Origin: Cladorhizidae sp. MBARI D1340-BT2
Lineage: Eukaryota; Porifera; Demospongiae; Poecilosclerida; Cladorhizidae
Length of the DNA: 64,000 nucleotides
Direction of reading: 5' to 3'
Assembly: GCA_028752905.1 (NCBI GenBank)
Contig: JAQNBH010000007.1
Location: 43,968,588 to 44,032,587 of the forward strand
Under the pieces are notes generated by a model. It was not told where the DNA came from, did not search any database, and worked only from the letters and a program-made list of their open reading frames with translations. This document shows positions 23,395 through 34,089 of the stretch, in pieces (position 1 is the stretch's first letter; each line of letters opens with the position of its first letter). A program made the translations under genes and the position numbers.

Positions 23395-23409
23395 TTCCCT
23401 CCCCTCAAG
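23395..23409 (-). promoter_or_regulatory. Polypurine tract next to the 3' LTR
   Basis: The minus strand reads TGAGGGGAGGGAA immediately before the LTR. This is where plus-strand DNA priming is expected in an LTR retrotransposon, and it confirms the element's orientation. Confidence 0.8.
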
Positions 23410-23809
23410 ATGGGAAGTTACAACAGCCAAACAGAGAAATGATATTAGAACATTAATAATGTCCAGCAACAAATCGAGCCACAGCTTTACGATGATGTGT
23501 AGAATGGCGAGTATCGGTGTATAATCAGGGTTTCATTATAAAAATTGTCCAAGGGGGGGGGGAACTGGAGGAATCTGGATTTTAAGGGGAGGCATGATGG
23601 TTAAAGATGTGACAAAGTTTATCAACATCAATTATGAATTTTAATAATACAATTTCCAAAGGGGGGGGGGGGGGGCAAAAAGTTTCCAAAGGGCGGCAGC
23701 TGTCCCCCCCCCCCCCCCCCCTCTATGAAACCCTGATAATGGTTAATGGTATTACAGTTGTTTCTGGATTTTTCTCTGTTGTCTGCTCAGTATCTGTAGC
23801 AGAACTAGA

Positions 23810-24425
23810 ATTAGTTTGAGATTCTATTGTATCAGAGTCCACATGAGGAGTATCTTCAACAGTCCATCATTAGAATGTTCATTGTTCTCAGGAGGTGGAG
23901 GATTCTATTGTATCAGAGTCCACATGAGGAGTATCTTCAACAGACAAATCTCCATCATTAGAATGCTCATTGTTCTCAGGAGGTGGAGGATTCTATTGTA
24001 TCAGAGTCCACATGAGGAGTATCTTCAACAGACAAATCTCCATCATTAGAATGTTCATTGTTCTCAGGAAGTGGAGGATTCTATTGTATCAGAGTCCACA
24101 TGAGGAGTATCTTCAACAGACAAATCTCCATCATTAGAATGCTCATTGTTCTCAGGAGGTGGAGGATTCTATTGTATCAGAGTCCACATGAGGAGTATCT
24201 TCAACAGACAAATCTCCATCATTAGAATGTTCATTGTTCTCAGGAAGTGGAGGATTCTATTGTATCAGAGTCCACATGAGGAATATCTTCAACAGACAAA
24301 TCTCCATCATTAGAATGCTCATTGTTCTCAGGAAGTGGAGGATTCTATTGTATCAGAGTCCACATGAGGAGTATCTTCAACAGACAAATCTCCATCACAT
24401 TACATCACATTAGAATGTTCATTGT
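23810..24425. repeat. 88-bp tandem repeat inside the Gypsy element, about 7 copies
   Basis: Copies of a unit starting GGATTCTATTGTATCAGAGT lie between the integrase end and the 3' LTR. On the minus strand each codes an acidic Ser/Asp-rich stretch (EDTPHVDSDTIES), but 88 is not a multiple of three, so the frame shifts each time. The tail of the pol reading frame was probably amplified after insertion. Homopolymer G and C runs occur nearby (23550-23720). Confidence 0.92.
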
Positions 24426-24439
24426 TCTCAGGCGGTGGA

Positions 24440-25400
24440 GGATTAGAATTTGATATGACAGTGAAGGAAATAGAGTTGGGTGAATTTGGTACTCCAGGAA
24501 CTTCAACTTGAACAGTATGAATTCTCAGTTGGTCAGTACGACATTTACGAAGACTATCCCCAGCAAGTTCAACGTGGAATGTAACTGAACCTTCTTGACT
24601 CGCAAAACTCCCGGCAACCACTTGTCCCCTCTTTGCCTATTGAGGACCCAAACTCTTGTACCAACACTAAATTCTCTCTTATTAGCTCGACTATCTGTTG
24701 ACTCTTTTGCACTTCTTGTTGCTTCTCTGCTGTATTTGCGCGTAACAAAACAAATAGTGATCTGGGACATCTGCCAATTAGCAATTCAGCAGGTGAGACT
24801 GTAGTCGTACTTAGAGGTGTAAGACGATATGCAAACAGAACAGGAGATAACCTTGTATGAGAAGTTCGTTGGTTGTTCTTTTTCAGACCTCTCTTAATGA
24901 TCTGAACTGCCCGCTCAGCAAGCCTATTAGAGGCGAGAGTGGTATGGTGCCGTGGTAAGATGTTTAATACCGGTAGTGCTCAAAAATGACTCGAATTCTA
25001 CACTTGTGAAACAAGTTCTGTGGTCCATCACGATAGTCTGTGGTATTCCAATTGAGCAAACTCCTCTCTCAATTCTTCGATTATGGTGGTGGATGTTGCA
25101 TTTGTTGTACATATGGCTTCAATCCATTTGGAGTGTGCATCAATAATGATTAAGATCATCTTGCCTTCTACTGGGCCAGCGTAATCTAGATGTATTCTAG
25201 CCCATGGCCTTGTGGGCCATTTCCAAGGTTGTCACAGTACGACAGGAGGCACAGGTTGATGCAACTGACACTGTTGACATTGGAGTTCTCAATGTCTTTA
25301 GAGATACCAGCCACCAGACGTATATTCTGGCGAGACTCTTCATGCGTGCAATCTGCCTTCATGTAGTTAGTGTAGTACTGCATCCTGACACGACTTAAGG
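24440..25400 (-). pseudogene. Gypsy integrase, broken
   Basis: On the minus strand, in several frames, the sequence gives a retroviral-type integrase core: HLDYAGPVEGKMIL with the first catalytic Asp, IIDAHSKWIEAI, IPQTIVMDH with the second Asp, GIKHLTTAPYHS, and RLAERAVQIIK with the catalytic Glu. The usual DNGPQF around the second Asp reads DHRTCF. Stops and frameshifts occur near 24930 and 25090. The C-terminal DNA-binding part continues toward the 88-bp repeat. Confidence 0.87.
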
Positions 25401-25404
25401 ATGA

Positions 25405-26990
25405 TCACTCGAGGTCCCCATAACAAACACCCTTAGAATACTGAGAGCTCTGACTGCCTGTCGAAATATGGTTGCAAATATCTGTGACACTCAGTAGAAG
25501 TCGGCCAACCTTGTAGAACAAGTTGTTCCACGGTAGACAAGGTTGTATCTTTGCTGGTACATTCTTGGACTTGCTTAGCAGACATAGGAGAGTCAGATAC
25601 AGTACATGTTCAAACAATAGCTCCAATTCGGGTGGAAGTTGATCAATAACCGGTTGATCAGGTAAGGGTAAACGAGATAGAGCATTAGCATGAGCAGTGG
25701 TCCTACGGAAGGTAAGGTCATATTCGAACATAGAGAGAAGCAAGGACCATCTTCGAATTCTTGCCGAAGCTTGAGGGGAAGTAGACTTACATTCACTCAA
25801 TAAACCCAGCAAGGGTTTGTGGTCGGTGATGATCTGGGAATGGATGGCCAAACAATTAAGTGAAGAATTGTTTCACACCAAAGACACAAGCAAGACCTTC
25901 CTTTTCCAGTAGAGAGTAATTTCTTTCTGCTGTGTTTAGTGCTAACCAATTGGTCTATCTGAACCATCAGGTGATTTGTGAGCCAAAACTGCTCCAATGC
26001 CATATTGGGAGGCATCACTAGCGAGAACCAAGGGAAGGTTGGAGTCGAAGCACATTTGACGATATTAACAGCTTCTTTGACTTCTGAAATGCTTTCTCCT
26101 GAGCAGGAGACCAACTCCACTTTGTGTTTCGACGTATAGGAGTTGATGAAGTGGAGTAAGGAGATAGATAGGCTGGGTAGGAACTTTCCATAGTACGTCA
26201 GCAATCCTAGATATGACTTCAACTCCATCACGTTCTTGGGCCTAGGCACATCTTGAATGGCCTTCTCCTTGCTGGTCAATGGGTGTGGCCCATCCCCATC
26301 AATTAAATGTCTAGGGTTGGACACGGAAGGCACTAGAAACTGACACTTCTGCTTCTTGGCCCGGAGATTTGAAGGAAGCAACCTCTTTACCTCTTCTAGC
26401 GGACTCAAATGCTCCTCATGGGTCTTCCCTGAAATGAGAATATCATCCAGGTAGATGTCTTGGCAACCTTGAAACAGCTGTTCCATGGCTTTCTGAAAAA
26501 TGCCTGTGGCTGAAGAAATCCTGTATGACAATCTGTATAGCGATACAGACCCTTATGCATGTTAATAACCACTTACTTACTTCTGTGATTCTTTGTCTGG
26601 GAAGCTGTGGTAGGCTTGGCTGAGGTCTAGCTTAGTAACACACTTCTTCCTTATTCAAGTGTTGCACTAGATCTTCGACCTTAGGAATCGGGCAACGGTT
26701 TAATCGTGAGCCAGGATTAACTGCGGTATGGAAATCTCCACAGATTCGTACCGATTTTTTGTCCCCTTTTACTACAGCAGGGATAGGTGCTGCTCAATCC
26801 GAATAATCAATGGGTTCCAATGTCCCCTCGGCGACCAATCGGTCTAACTCTTGCTCAACCTTTTGTCTCAGAGCATACGGTACTGTTCTGGCTTTAGAAA
26901 AGCAGGGTTTCGCATGAGGCTCTATTTCAATCTTGGCCTTATACCCCTTCAGTGTACCTAACTCATCTCGGAGAACTTCACTGTACTTCT
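25405..26990 (-). pseudogene. Gypsy reverse transcriptase and RNase H, broken
   Basis: Reading downward, the minus strand gives KPCFSKARTVPYALR, a PIPAVVKGDKKSVRICGDF block, then IYLDDILISGK (the YxDD catalytic site, intact), LKSYLGLLTYYGKF (connection) and an RNase H part with TDHKPLLGLL and RIRRWSLLLSMFEYD. These blocks lie in different frames with stops near 26530-26650 and 25860-25950. Together with the flanking protease and integrase they fix the element as Ty3/Gypsy. Confidence 0.9.
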
Positions 26991-27235
26991 CTAATAGCTC
27001 TGGTCATTTAGGCTTTTGCGTCTAATGGATCTGACTCCAGTTGAGCCTTATCTTATGGAACCAACTTCTGCCTAACAGAGTAGGGCCGGTTCCCTGGACA
27101 AGAATTGGTGGCAACTTAGCCATCTGGTTCCCATACTCTACTTGTGCCATAGTACTACCCACAACTCGTGTGGGTCCCCGCAAATAGGTTTGAAGTTTAA
27201 CCTCAGAGCTATCAAGGCTCCTCCCTGGCCATAAC

Positions 27236-27345
27236 TTAGCGGTACACTCTCCCAGGCATCAAAGAAATGGAAGCAACTGTATCTATCTCCATGGTAACTT
27301 CTTTACCTTCAAGTTTGACAATTACTGTAATTGGTGCAACTCTCT
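27236..27345 (-). pseudogene. Gypsy aspartic protease remnant with DTG changed to DTV
   Basis: The minus strand reads ITVIVKLEGKEVTMEID followed by TVAS. Retroviral-type proteases need D-T/S-G at this point; here the Gly is Val (codon GTT). The downstream LMPG is the usual loop after the active site. The substitution should inactivate the enzyme. Confidence 0.8.
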
Positions 27346-27469
27346 CACCTCTATGTTCAACACTGTCCACTGTTCCCACTGACCAGGGTGACTCAGCAGA
27401 TTCAGAGTCTCCTTCAGACTCCTCTTCGACGTTATGCACCTTCTTGCTTCTCATCCCGGGCGAGCGTTG

Positions 27470-28228
27470 GGGCTTCAGTTGACTACAGCAAACTTTAGCG
27501 ATGTGCCCTTTCTTTCCACAGTTATGCCCTTTCTTTCCACAGTTACGGCATATCTTGTCCTTGAATCATCACACAGTAGCTAGGTGCCCTGCCTTTCCAC
27601 AGCAGTGGCAAATGATCGGTTTAGCTTCTTTCTCATAAACAGCACTCCGCTGCCTAACTCTGTACTGACTCTGCCCTTCATCGGAGTGAAGGGTTTCAGT
27701 GTGGCTTTCATCTCACACTGGTTTTTTACTGCTGCTTCGGTACCCTGTGCCAGTTCCAGAGCATGTTTGTAAGTCAACTTCTCTGCAGCGAGTAGCTTCT
27801 TTTATATTGCATCGTCGCTAATACCATGGACAATTCTGTCCCGCAGCATTCTGCATCCCCAAAGTTACAATCTTCCGCCAGCCTTCGCAATTCTGCAACA
27901 AATGCAGACACCGATTCACCAGGTTGTCTTACTCTAGAAAAGAAACTCTGCAATACCTCGGAGGGAGGTGGACGATGGTGCTGTGTAAGGACCGCAACTA
28001 ACTCCTTAAGGTTTTCCCAGTCGGCTTGACAGGTGAAAGGAGACTTCTTTACAGTTTGTACGGTCCAGGACCGATCACGGAAAGGAAGGTCGAGCGTATC
28101 TTGACTGCTTTAGCTAAAATTCACCAACAATGTTGTTGGCTGTAAAGAACTCCTCTAACCTCTCGACATCTTGTCGCATCCTCTTTAATTCTGCCTAGCA
28201 ATGCCATTTTACTAATCCCGTAACTCAT
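27470..28228 (-). pseudogene. Gypsy gag with CCHC zinc knuckles, frameshifted
   Basis: The minus strand starts ATGAGTTACGGGATTAG about 10 bases inside the LTR. It gives ERLEEFFTANNIVGE, QPGESVSAFVAELRRLAEDC and YKHALELAQGTEAAVKNQ, which are standard Gypsy gag blocks. Two zinc knuckles follow: CHCCGKAGH (near 27600) and CRNCGKKGH (near 27540), the second with a partial duplication (NCGKKGH repeated). Frameshifts occur near 28120 and 27800. No TGG-type primer binding site is visible between the LTR and the gag ATG, which is unusual. Confidence 0.87.
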
Positions 28229-28238
28229 CGTCAGTTTA

Positions 28239-28444
28239 TGTCGTGTATTTGACTATCCAATTCCCCAATCAGCACGTAGGGTCAAATAACTTCTGATGCT
28301 TAAAATCTGGCCAGCAGCACATGACATCACTCAGGAGTGTAATGACATCACTAAGTACAGACAATACAGGAAATATATTAAACCACATTATGTCATACAA
28401 TATTACATCATACAATATTACACAGCACAGTTCAATACACCACA
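28239..28444 (-). repeat. 5' LTR of the Gypsy element
   Basis: Matches 23214-23394. It is 25 bp longer, mainly through an internal duplication of CATACAATATTACAT. On the minus strand it runs TGTGGTGTATTGAACTG to AAATACACGACA. Confidence 0.93.
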
Positions 28445-28449
28445 CATTC

Positions 28450-28562
28450 ATATAGTTATTACATGTACATTGTATTACATAAACATGTATGGTTATTACA
28501 TGGACATGTATATGGTTATTACATGGACATGTATATGGTTATTACATGAACATGTATATGGG
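28450..28562. repeat. AT-rich minisatellite at the Gypsy insertion site, right part
   Basis: Continuation of the array at 23020-23213 (GGTTATTACATGGACATGTATAT-type units), running up to the last ARID2 exon acceptor. Confidence 0.85.
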
Positions 28563-28570
28563 TATTGCAG

Positions 28571-28679
28571 GCGGCTGAAGAGTTATGAGCACATCTTATG
28601 TCGGGTAGCATTTTCTGCGAGTGAAGCCAGCACGGCTGCCCTCCACTGCCTACAAGTCCTTGATCCTGACAGTTACTAA
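28571..28679 (+). CDS. ARID2: ARID2-like last exon: C-terminus and stop
   Basis: Follows the acceptor GGTATTGCAG. The first G completes an Arg codon with the AG of exon e, then RLKSYEHILCRVAFSASEAS and TAALHCLQVLDPDSY, ending in TAA at 28677-28679. Vertebrate ARID2 ends with the same plan, RLLKRHE ... ISNMEASSTLAKCLYEL. All six exons join in phase to 607 codons plus stop. No canonical AATAAA was found in the next 300 bases. Confidence 0.92.
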
Positions 28680-29320
28680 CTCTTCTGACTCAAGATTATC
28701 TTCTGACATGTAAACTGTTTCCTGGCTGCTATCTCTCATGAACGCCATACTTCTCTCCTTACCAATGATATTCATGTAGATATGTTTATGCAAGTATGTG
28801 TCACTTATTATCTCGCTCCTCCTCCACTCACTTTCCTCTCGCTTCTCCTCCTCCACTCACTCTTCTCTCTGTATATTCTACATATTTGTCTTCATCTTCC
28901 TTATAATAATACAACTTGGGATTGAATATTGTATATACAAACATGGATACCACATAGCAAGGGAGTCAACTTTATCTGTTTTCATTAGGTGTGGAGTGTC
29001 TGTTAAGGCATGATAGTTGACTTCCTTGAGGATTGCTGGGGAGAGGGGGGAAGTTTGTTTGTGGCCAAATACTAACATTGGATTTGGGAAATGGGTCAAT
29101 ACATATCCCATGTGTCTGGCATGCTCCACAGCCTGTCTATTGAAGATGAGTGTTGGCAGGTTGTAGCATACAAACGGTATGGAGTCTGTTGCACTAGAAG
29201 TGTTAAGTTCCTCGGCGTGAACTGATCAACCAATTGCTGCTATCTATATAGTTGTATTCTAAGGATTTCAGTTGGTGGTTTTTGTCTTTCTTCGAAGCCA
29301 CTGGTCCTAGCTGAGCAAAC
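28680..29320. other. 3' flank of the ARID2-like gene, no further gene seen
   Basis: Presumed 3' UTR and intergenic DNA. Short frames at 28798-29013 and 28878-29129 have no recognisable content. There is a small duplicated TCTTCTCTCGCTCCTCCTCCACTC-type stretch near 28815-28870. Confidence 0.6.
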
Positions 29321-29323
29321 ATA

Positions 29324-29429
29324 ATGGAGGCTGCTAGCAGGTCAAGTGTTAGGACCCAGACCAGGAAAGGCGATTTGCAGCTTCTGGCAAGGAACATTGG
29401 AGATAGTGTTTAGGATCCTAACAGCACTG
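29324..29429 (+). pseudogene. Possible first exon of a small membrane protein (paralogue of 59589-59696)
   Basis: Ends in a strong donor, GCACTG|GTAAGT. In the frame shared with 59589-59696 it reads GPRPGKAICSFWQGTLEIVF and RILTAL up to the splice site without a stop, but a 2-bp difference puts the ATG at 29324 in another frame that stops after 29 codons. It is therefore either a decayed copy or uses another start. The end phase (0) fits the terminal exon at 35749. Confidence 0.5.
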
Positions 29430-29521
29430 GTAAGTCTGCATTACATTATAATGCGTGCTAGCAATACTTTATGCATGTAATTAACTAGTGCATTTGTTAC
29501 ACATCTGGCTGGCATAGAAAT

Positions 29522-30262
29522 GTATATATCTGCATACATGTGTGTGTGTAGCCCTGCTATATATCTGCATACATGTGTGTGTGTGTAGCCTGCTATATAT
29601 CTGCATACATGTGTGTGTGTGCATCCCTGCTATATATCTGCATACATGTGTGTATGTAGCCCTGCTATATCTCTGCATACATGTGTGTGTGTAGCCCTGC
29701 TATATCTCTGCATACATGTGTGTGTGTAGCCCTGCTATATATCTGCATACATGTGTGTGTGTGCATCCCTGCTATATATCTGCATACATGTGTGTGTGTA
29801 GCCCTGCTATATCTCTGCATACATGTGTGTGTGTAGCCCTGCTATATATCTGCATACATGTGTGTGTGTAGCCCTGCTATATATCTGCATACATGTGTGT
29901 GTGTGCATCCCTGCTATATATCTGCATACATGTGTTTGTGTAGCCCTGCTATATCTCTGCATACATGTGTGTGTGTAGCCCTGCTATATATCTGCATACA
30001 TGTGTGTGTGTAGCCCTGCTATATATCTGCATACATGTGTGTGTGTAGCCCTGCTATATATCTGCGTGTGTGTAAATTAATAGCAGCCCTGCTATATATC
30101 TGCATGTGTTTGTACATTAATAGCAGCCTTGCTATATATCTGCATGTGTGTGTACATTAATAGCATCCTTGCTATATATCTGCATGTGTGTGTACATTAA
30201 TAGCATCCTTGCTATATATCTGCATGTGTGTGTACATTAATAGCAGCCCTGCTATATATATG
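29522..30262. repeat. 35-bp minisatellite
   Basis: Units contain GTAGCCCTGCTATATATC and TGCATACATGTGTGTGTG. The last five to six copies are longer and diverged, with ATTAATAGCA in place of part of the TG run. It grades into (TA)n and (TG)n at 30257-30305. Confidence 0.93.
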
Positions 30263-31495
30263 TATGTATATATATATATATATTTATATATGTGTGTGTG
30301 TATAAATGAAGAGCAATCCTGCAAATTGTGCAATCCCGAGATAGCTTTAGTTGTTCTGTATATAGACAAATGCATGCAAGCAGTCGTTTATACCATTCTG
30401 ATGCCGACTAAGTAGAAACGATGTGAAAATGCTCCAATTTTACACTAATATTTAACTATTGGGTAAGGAGGCTATCATAAATTAATTTTGTTTCTTGTCA
30501 AGTATGCAAAACTTCCTAAATAACTCGGAAAAATTCTCTTTCACTAAATGGTATGAGCTTCAAAATCGCCATCATTTACTGCGGAGTGTATATATAGCTG
30601 GTTACTATCACCACTACAATGTGTCTCTCACACTATCATACACCAACCCCTCTCCAACTGTTGCTGCCTATATATTATATAGCCTTGTCTGCTCCTTCCC
30701 GTCTCTCATTGCTGGGCTCAATATCTCGCACGAACTCTTCTCCTCTCTAACTGCTGCTGCATATATTATAGCCTTGTATTCATGTAGCTTCTCACACAGC
30801 AAGGCTGGACACCTCTTTTCCAGCTGTGAGTCTAGTATTAACAATTGCATGTACATTATATAGGAGGGACAATTATTTGTGAAACTTATCAGGGGTGGGT
30901 GCATTAGCACTCCCTATGTTGGTTTGACCTCTATTTTGAAATGGTAGCTGGCAAAACCTCAAAATACCAAAGTTCATACCTCAGCTAGAACTTACATTGG
31001 CGGCTTTCTAACTGCATGCCTAAAGGGTAATGGTTGGTTTCAGCTGATGGTTTCAGCTGATATTAGCTCAAAAAAGGCTCCAATCTTGAATCCTTTGCTA
31101 AGGTAGTGAACTAGAAGCACCGAAAACCTAGAAAATGTGAAAATTCTTGAAACTCCTCTTCAAGAATCTCTATTTCATCTCATTTTTCCCCACTCATATA
31201 ACTTGCGTACGATAGGTCCATTCTCAAAACCTTTAGTGCCAGAAGAATCCAATTGTTCCAAATGCAGCATATCCACGAGTATTTTCTTCAATAAGACATT
31301 GCAAGTGTTGTTATGTGTAGTGTACAACATTAATAAAGTAGTTGGGAAATGTTTTATATAAACCCTATATATATAGAGACTCGATTTGGTGTAGTTCTCC
31401 ACACTGAATATTACACACAAAAATTCTGGAAATGAGAACAAAATTGAATTGACCTGTTTAAAAAGCAAGGAAATGAGACTAGATATTGATCATCA
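30263..31495. other. No supported gene
   Basis: AT-rich DNA. The plus-strand frame at 30495-30863 (122 codons) and smaller reverse frames show no domain, conserved motif or splice context. Confidence 0.6.
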
Positions 31496-31499
31496 TGTT

Positions 31500-31590
31500 T
31501 GACAATCATTTACCATATAATTTGTGTATATATTTTTTTTTAATGGTAAGGTATCATCTAACTGGTTGTGGTCTATATGTGGACAGTCCT
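31500..31590. mobile_element. Decayed copy of the 13.6-kb MITE
   Basis: The right half (ATGGTAAGGTATCATCTAAC ... TTGTGGTCTATATGTGG) matches the right end of 13601-13788, and CATTTACCATA on the left matches its inner inverted repeat. The interior has been mostly lost. Confidence 0.6.
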
Positions 31591-31664
31591 GTTTTCTTCA
31601 CTTTTTAACTGGTCAATCCTATTTGAAGTTGCTTGTTTGCTTCAAGCCGCCATCTCTTCACTGG

Positions 31665-32905
31665 CCACGAGCCTGCATGTGTTGAATCTTCACTTGTCAC
31701 GAGCATGCATGTGTTCACTTGCCATGAGCATGCATGTGTTCACTTGCCATGAGCATGCATGTGTTCACTTGCCATGAGCATGCATGTGTTCACTGGCCAT
31801 GAGCATGCATGTGTTGCATCTTCACTGGCCACGAGCCTGCATGTGTTGCATCTTCACTAGCCATGAGCATGCATGTGTTGCATCTTCACTAGCCATGAGC
31901 ATGCATGTGTTGCATCTTCACTAGCCATGAGCATGCATGTGTTGCATCTTCACTTGCCATGAGCATGCATGTGTTGCATCTTCACTTGCCATGAGCATGC
32001 ATGTGTTGCATCTTCACTAGCCATGAGCATGCATGTGTTGCATCTTCACTGGACATGAGCATGCATGTGTTGCATCTTCACTGGCCATGAGCATGCATGT
32101 GTTGCATCTTCACTAGCCATGAGCATGCATGTGTTGCATCTTCACTGGACATGAGCATGCATGTGTTGCATCTTCACTAGCCATGAGCATGCATGTGTTG
32201 CATCTTCACTTGCCATGAGCATGCATGTGTTGCATCTTCACTGGCCATGAGCATGCATGTGTTGCATCTTCACTGGCCACGAGCATGCATGTGTTGCATC
32301 TTCACTGGCCATGAGCATGCATGTGTTGCATCTTCACTAGCCATGAGCATGCATGTGTTTCATCTTCACTGGCCATGAGCATGCATGTGTTGCATCTTCA
32401 CTTGCCATGAGCATGCATGTGTTGCATCTTCACTGACCATGAGCATGCATGTGTTGCATCTTCACTGGACATGAGCATGCATGTGTTGCATCTTCACTGG
32501 CCATGAGCATGCATGTGTTGCATCTTCACTGGCCATGAGCATGCATGTGTTGCATCTTCACTGGCCATGAGCATGCATGTGTTGCATCTTCACTAGCCAT
32601 GAGCATGCATGTGTTGCATCTTCACTGGCCATGAGCATGCATGTGTTGCATCTTCACTAGCCATGAGCATGCATGTGTTGCATCTTCACTAGCCATGAGC
32701 ATGCATGTGTTGCATCTTCACTAGCCATGAGCATGCATGTGTTGCATCTTCACTGGCCATGAGCATGCATGTGTTGCATCTTCACTGGACATGAGCATGC
32801 ATGTGTTGCATCTTCACTGGCCATGAGCATGCATGTGTTGCATCTTCACTAGCCATGAGCATGCATGTGTTGCATCTTCGAGCATGCATGTGTTGCCACC
32901 TTCAC
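31665..32905. repeat. 32-bp minisatellite, about 38 copies
   Basis: The unit is CCATGAGCATGCATGTGTTG followed by CATCTTCACTGG (or TAG, TTG). The first few copies are 22 bp and lack the GCATCTT part. GCATGC and ATGCAT palindromes occur in every unit. Confidence 0.96.
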
Positions 32906-33500
32906 TGCAGTCTCTCATCTGAGAGATTGCACAGACCTTGGTGGGTTTTAAGATCACTTCTGCTGGACTATTACACATGCACACATGTGTGGTATGAACA
33001 CAATTGGAGGGGGAACATGATATTATTTGGACTATGTAAATAGGTTAAAGATGGTTCAAGGCAAATACTGTGATGACCACAAGGAAATGCAGGCATCAAT
33101 TAAGGTTTTGATTTTTTTTAACTACTCGTTATACTGTATGTGGTTTAGTTGGTAGCATTTGCTAGTCTGACTCACATGAACATAATGCCCAATACCAAAG
33201 TGCAGTCATTCTTGGCTTATTGGCTGTTAACAGATTTACTCGGGTGAGGGCATGGGCTTTTAGCTAGAGTTTGTTAGTAATCTTGCTTTTAGCTAGAGTT
33301 TGTTAGTAATCTTGGATTCCACACCCACACAAAGGAGTCGGTGTGTTCATTCAAGACTGAAATAGGGCATGTGCTTGTCAGAATAATTAGAAGCAGAGCT
33401 TACCAGTATACGCCACTCTTCCGTCGCATCTATGTATTGCATGCACATACACACACACCCACTTGCACATACTGTGCAATAGCCAAACTCATCAGAAGTT
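32906..33500. other. No supported gene
   Basis: Unique DNA with a short direct duplication (TTTTAGCTAGAGTTTGTTAG twice near 33255-33305). Confidence 0.6.
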
Positions 33501-33505
33501 GGCAG

Positions 33506-33718
33506 TAGTGTGTGCAACATGTGAAGCAGTGTGTGCAACATGTGCAGCAGTGTGTGTGACATGTGCAGCAGTGCATGCGACATGTGTAGCTGTGCGTGCA
33601 CCATGTGTAGCAGTTTGTGCAACATGTGTAGCAGTGTGTGCAACATGTGCAGCAGTGTGTGCAACATGTGCAGCAGTGTGTACAACATGTGTAGCAGTGT
33701 GTACAACATGTGTAGCAG
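33506..33718. repeat. 21-bp minisatellite, about 10 copies
   Basis: The unit is AGCAGTGTGTGCAACATGTG plus C or T. As 21 is a multiple of three, both strands are open across it as short Cys/Val- or Leu/His-rich strings; no gene is implied. Confidence 0.93.
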
Positions 33719-34089
33719 AAACTCTGACATCATGTCCACTGCCTTTCTGGTAGCTACATCAATTGCATCTTCAGTATGTGCCTACTCATTGTGTACAAAT
33801 ATGGCATGGATTTTAGCCAGAGAAATAGTATAGCGTGTTCAATTCTCAAAGGCAGGACAGGTGTAATTCACTTGACATTATTATTAACAGCTATTCACAG
33901 ATGCACACTAAATGGAATATGGAATGTACCACACCCAGGTCCATACATGTGGCTATCTTGACCATAGACTAGACCACACACACACACAGATTACAATCAT
34001 ACATTCTGTGCTGCTATGTTACCATTTCCCCTCTAGCTGCTTGTGTCCTCCCCTAAAGGATGCAGTTTCTTTATAGCCTTACTGCTCTG

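Larger units (their letters stand above)
23214..28444 (-). mobile_element. Gypsy-type LTR retrotransposon, both LTRs, decayed
   Basis: Two direct repeats of 181 and 206 bp with TG...CA ends bound an internal region that reads, on the minus strand, gag - protease - reverse transcriptase - RNase H - integrase. This is the Ty3/Gypsy order. The flanks are CATGC (23209-23213) and CATTC (28445-28449), a probable 5-bp target duplication with one change. A purine tract lies next to the 3' LTR. Frameshifts and stops occur in every coding part, so it cannot act on its own. It sits antisense in the last ARID2 intron. Confidence 0.93.

Noticed and set aside
31677..33043. Short frames through the 32-bp array as a Cys/His-rich protein
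   Set aside because: Repeat artefact; frames break whenever unit length changes.
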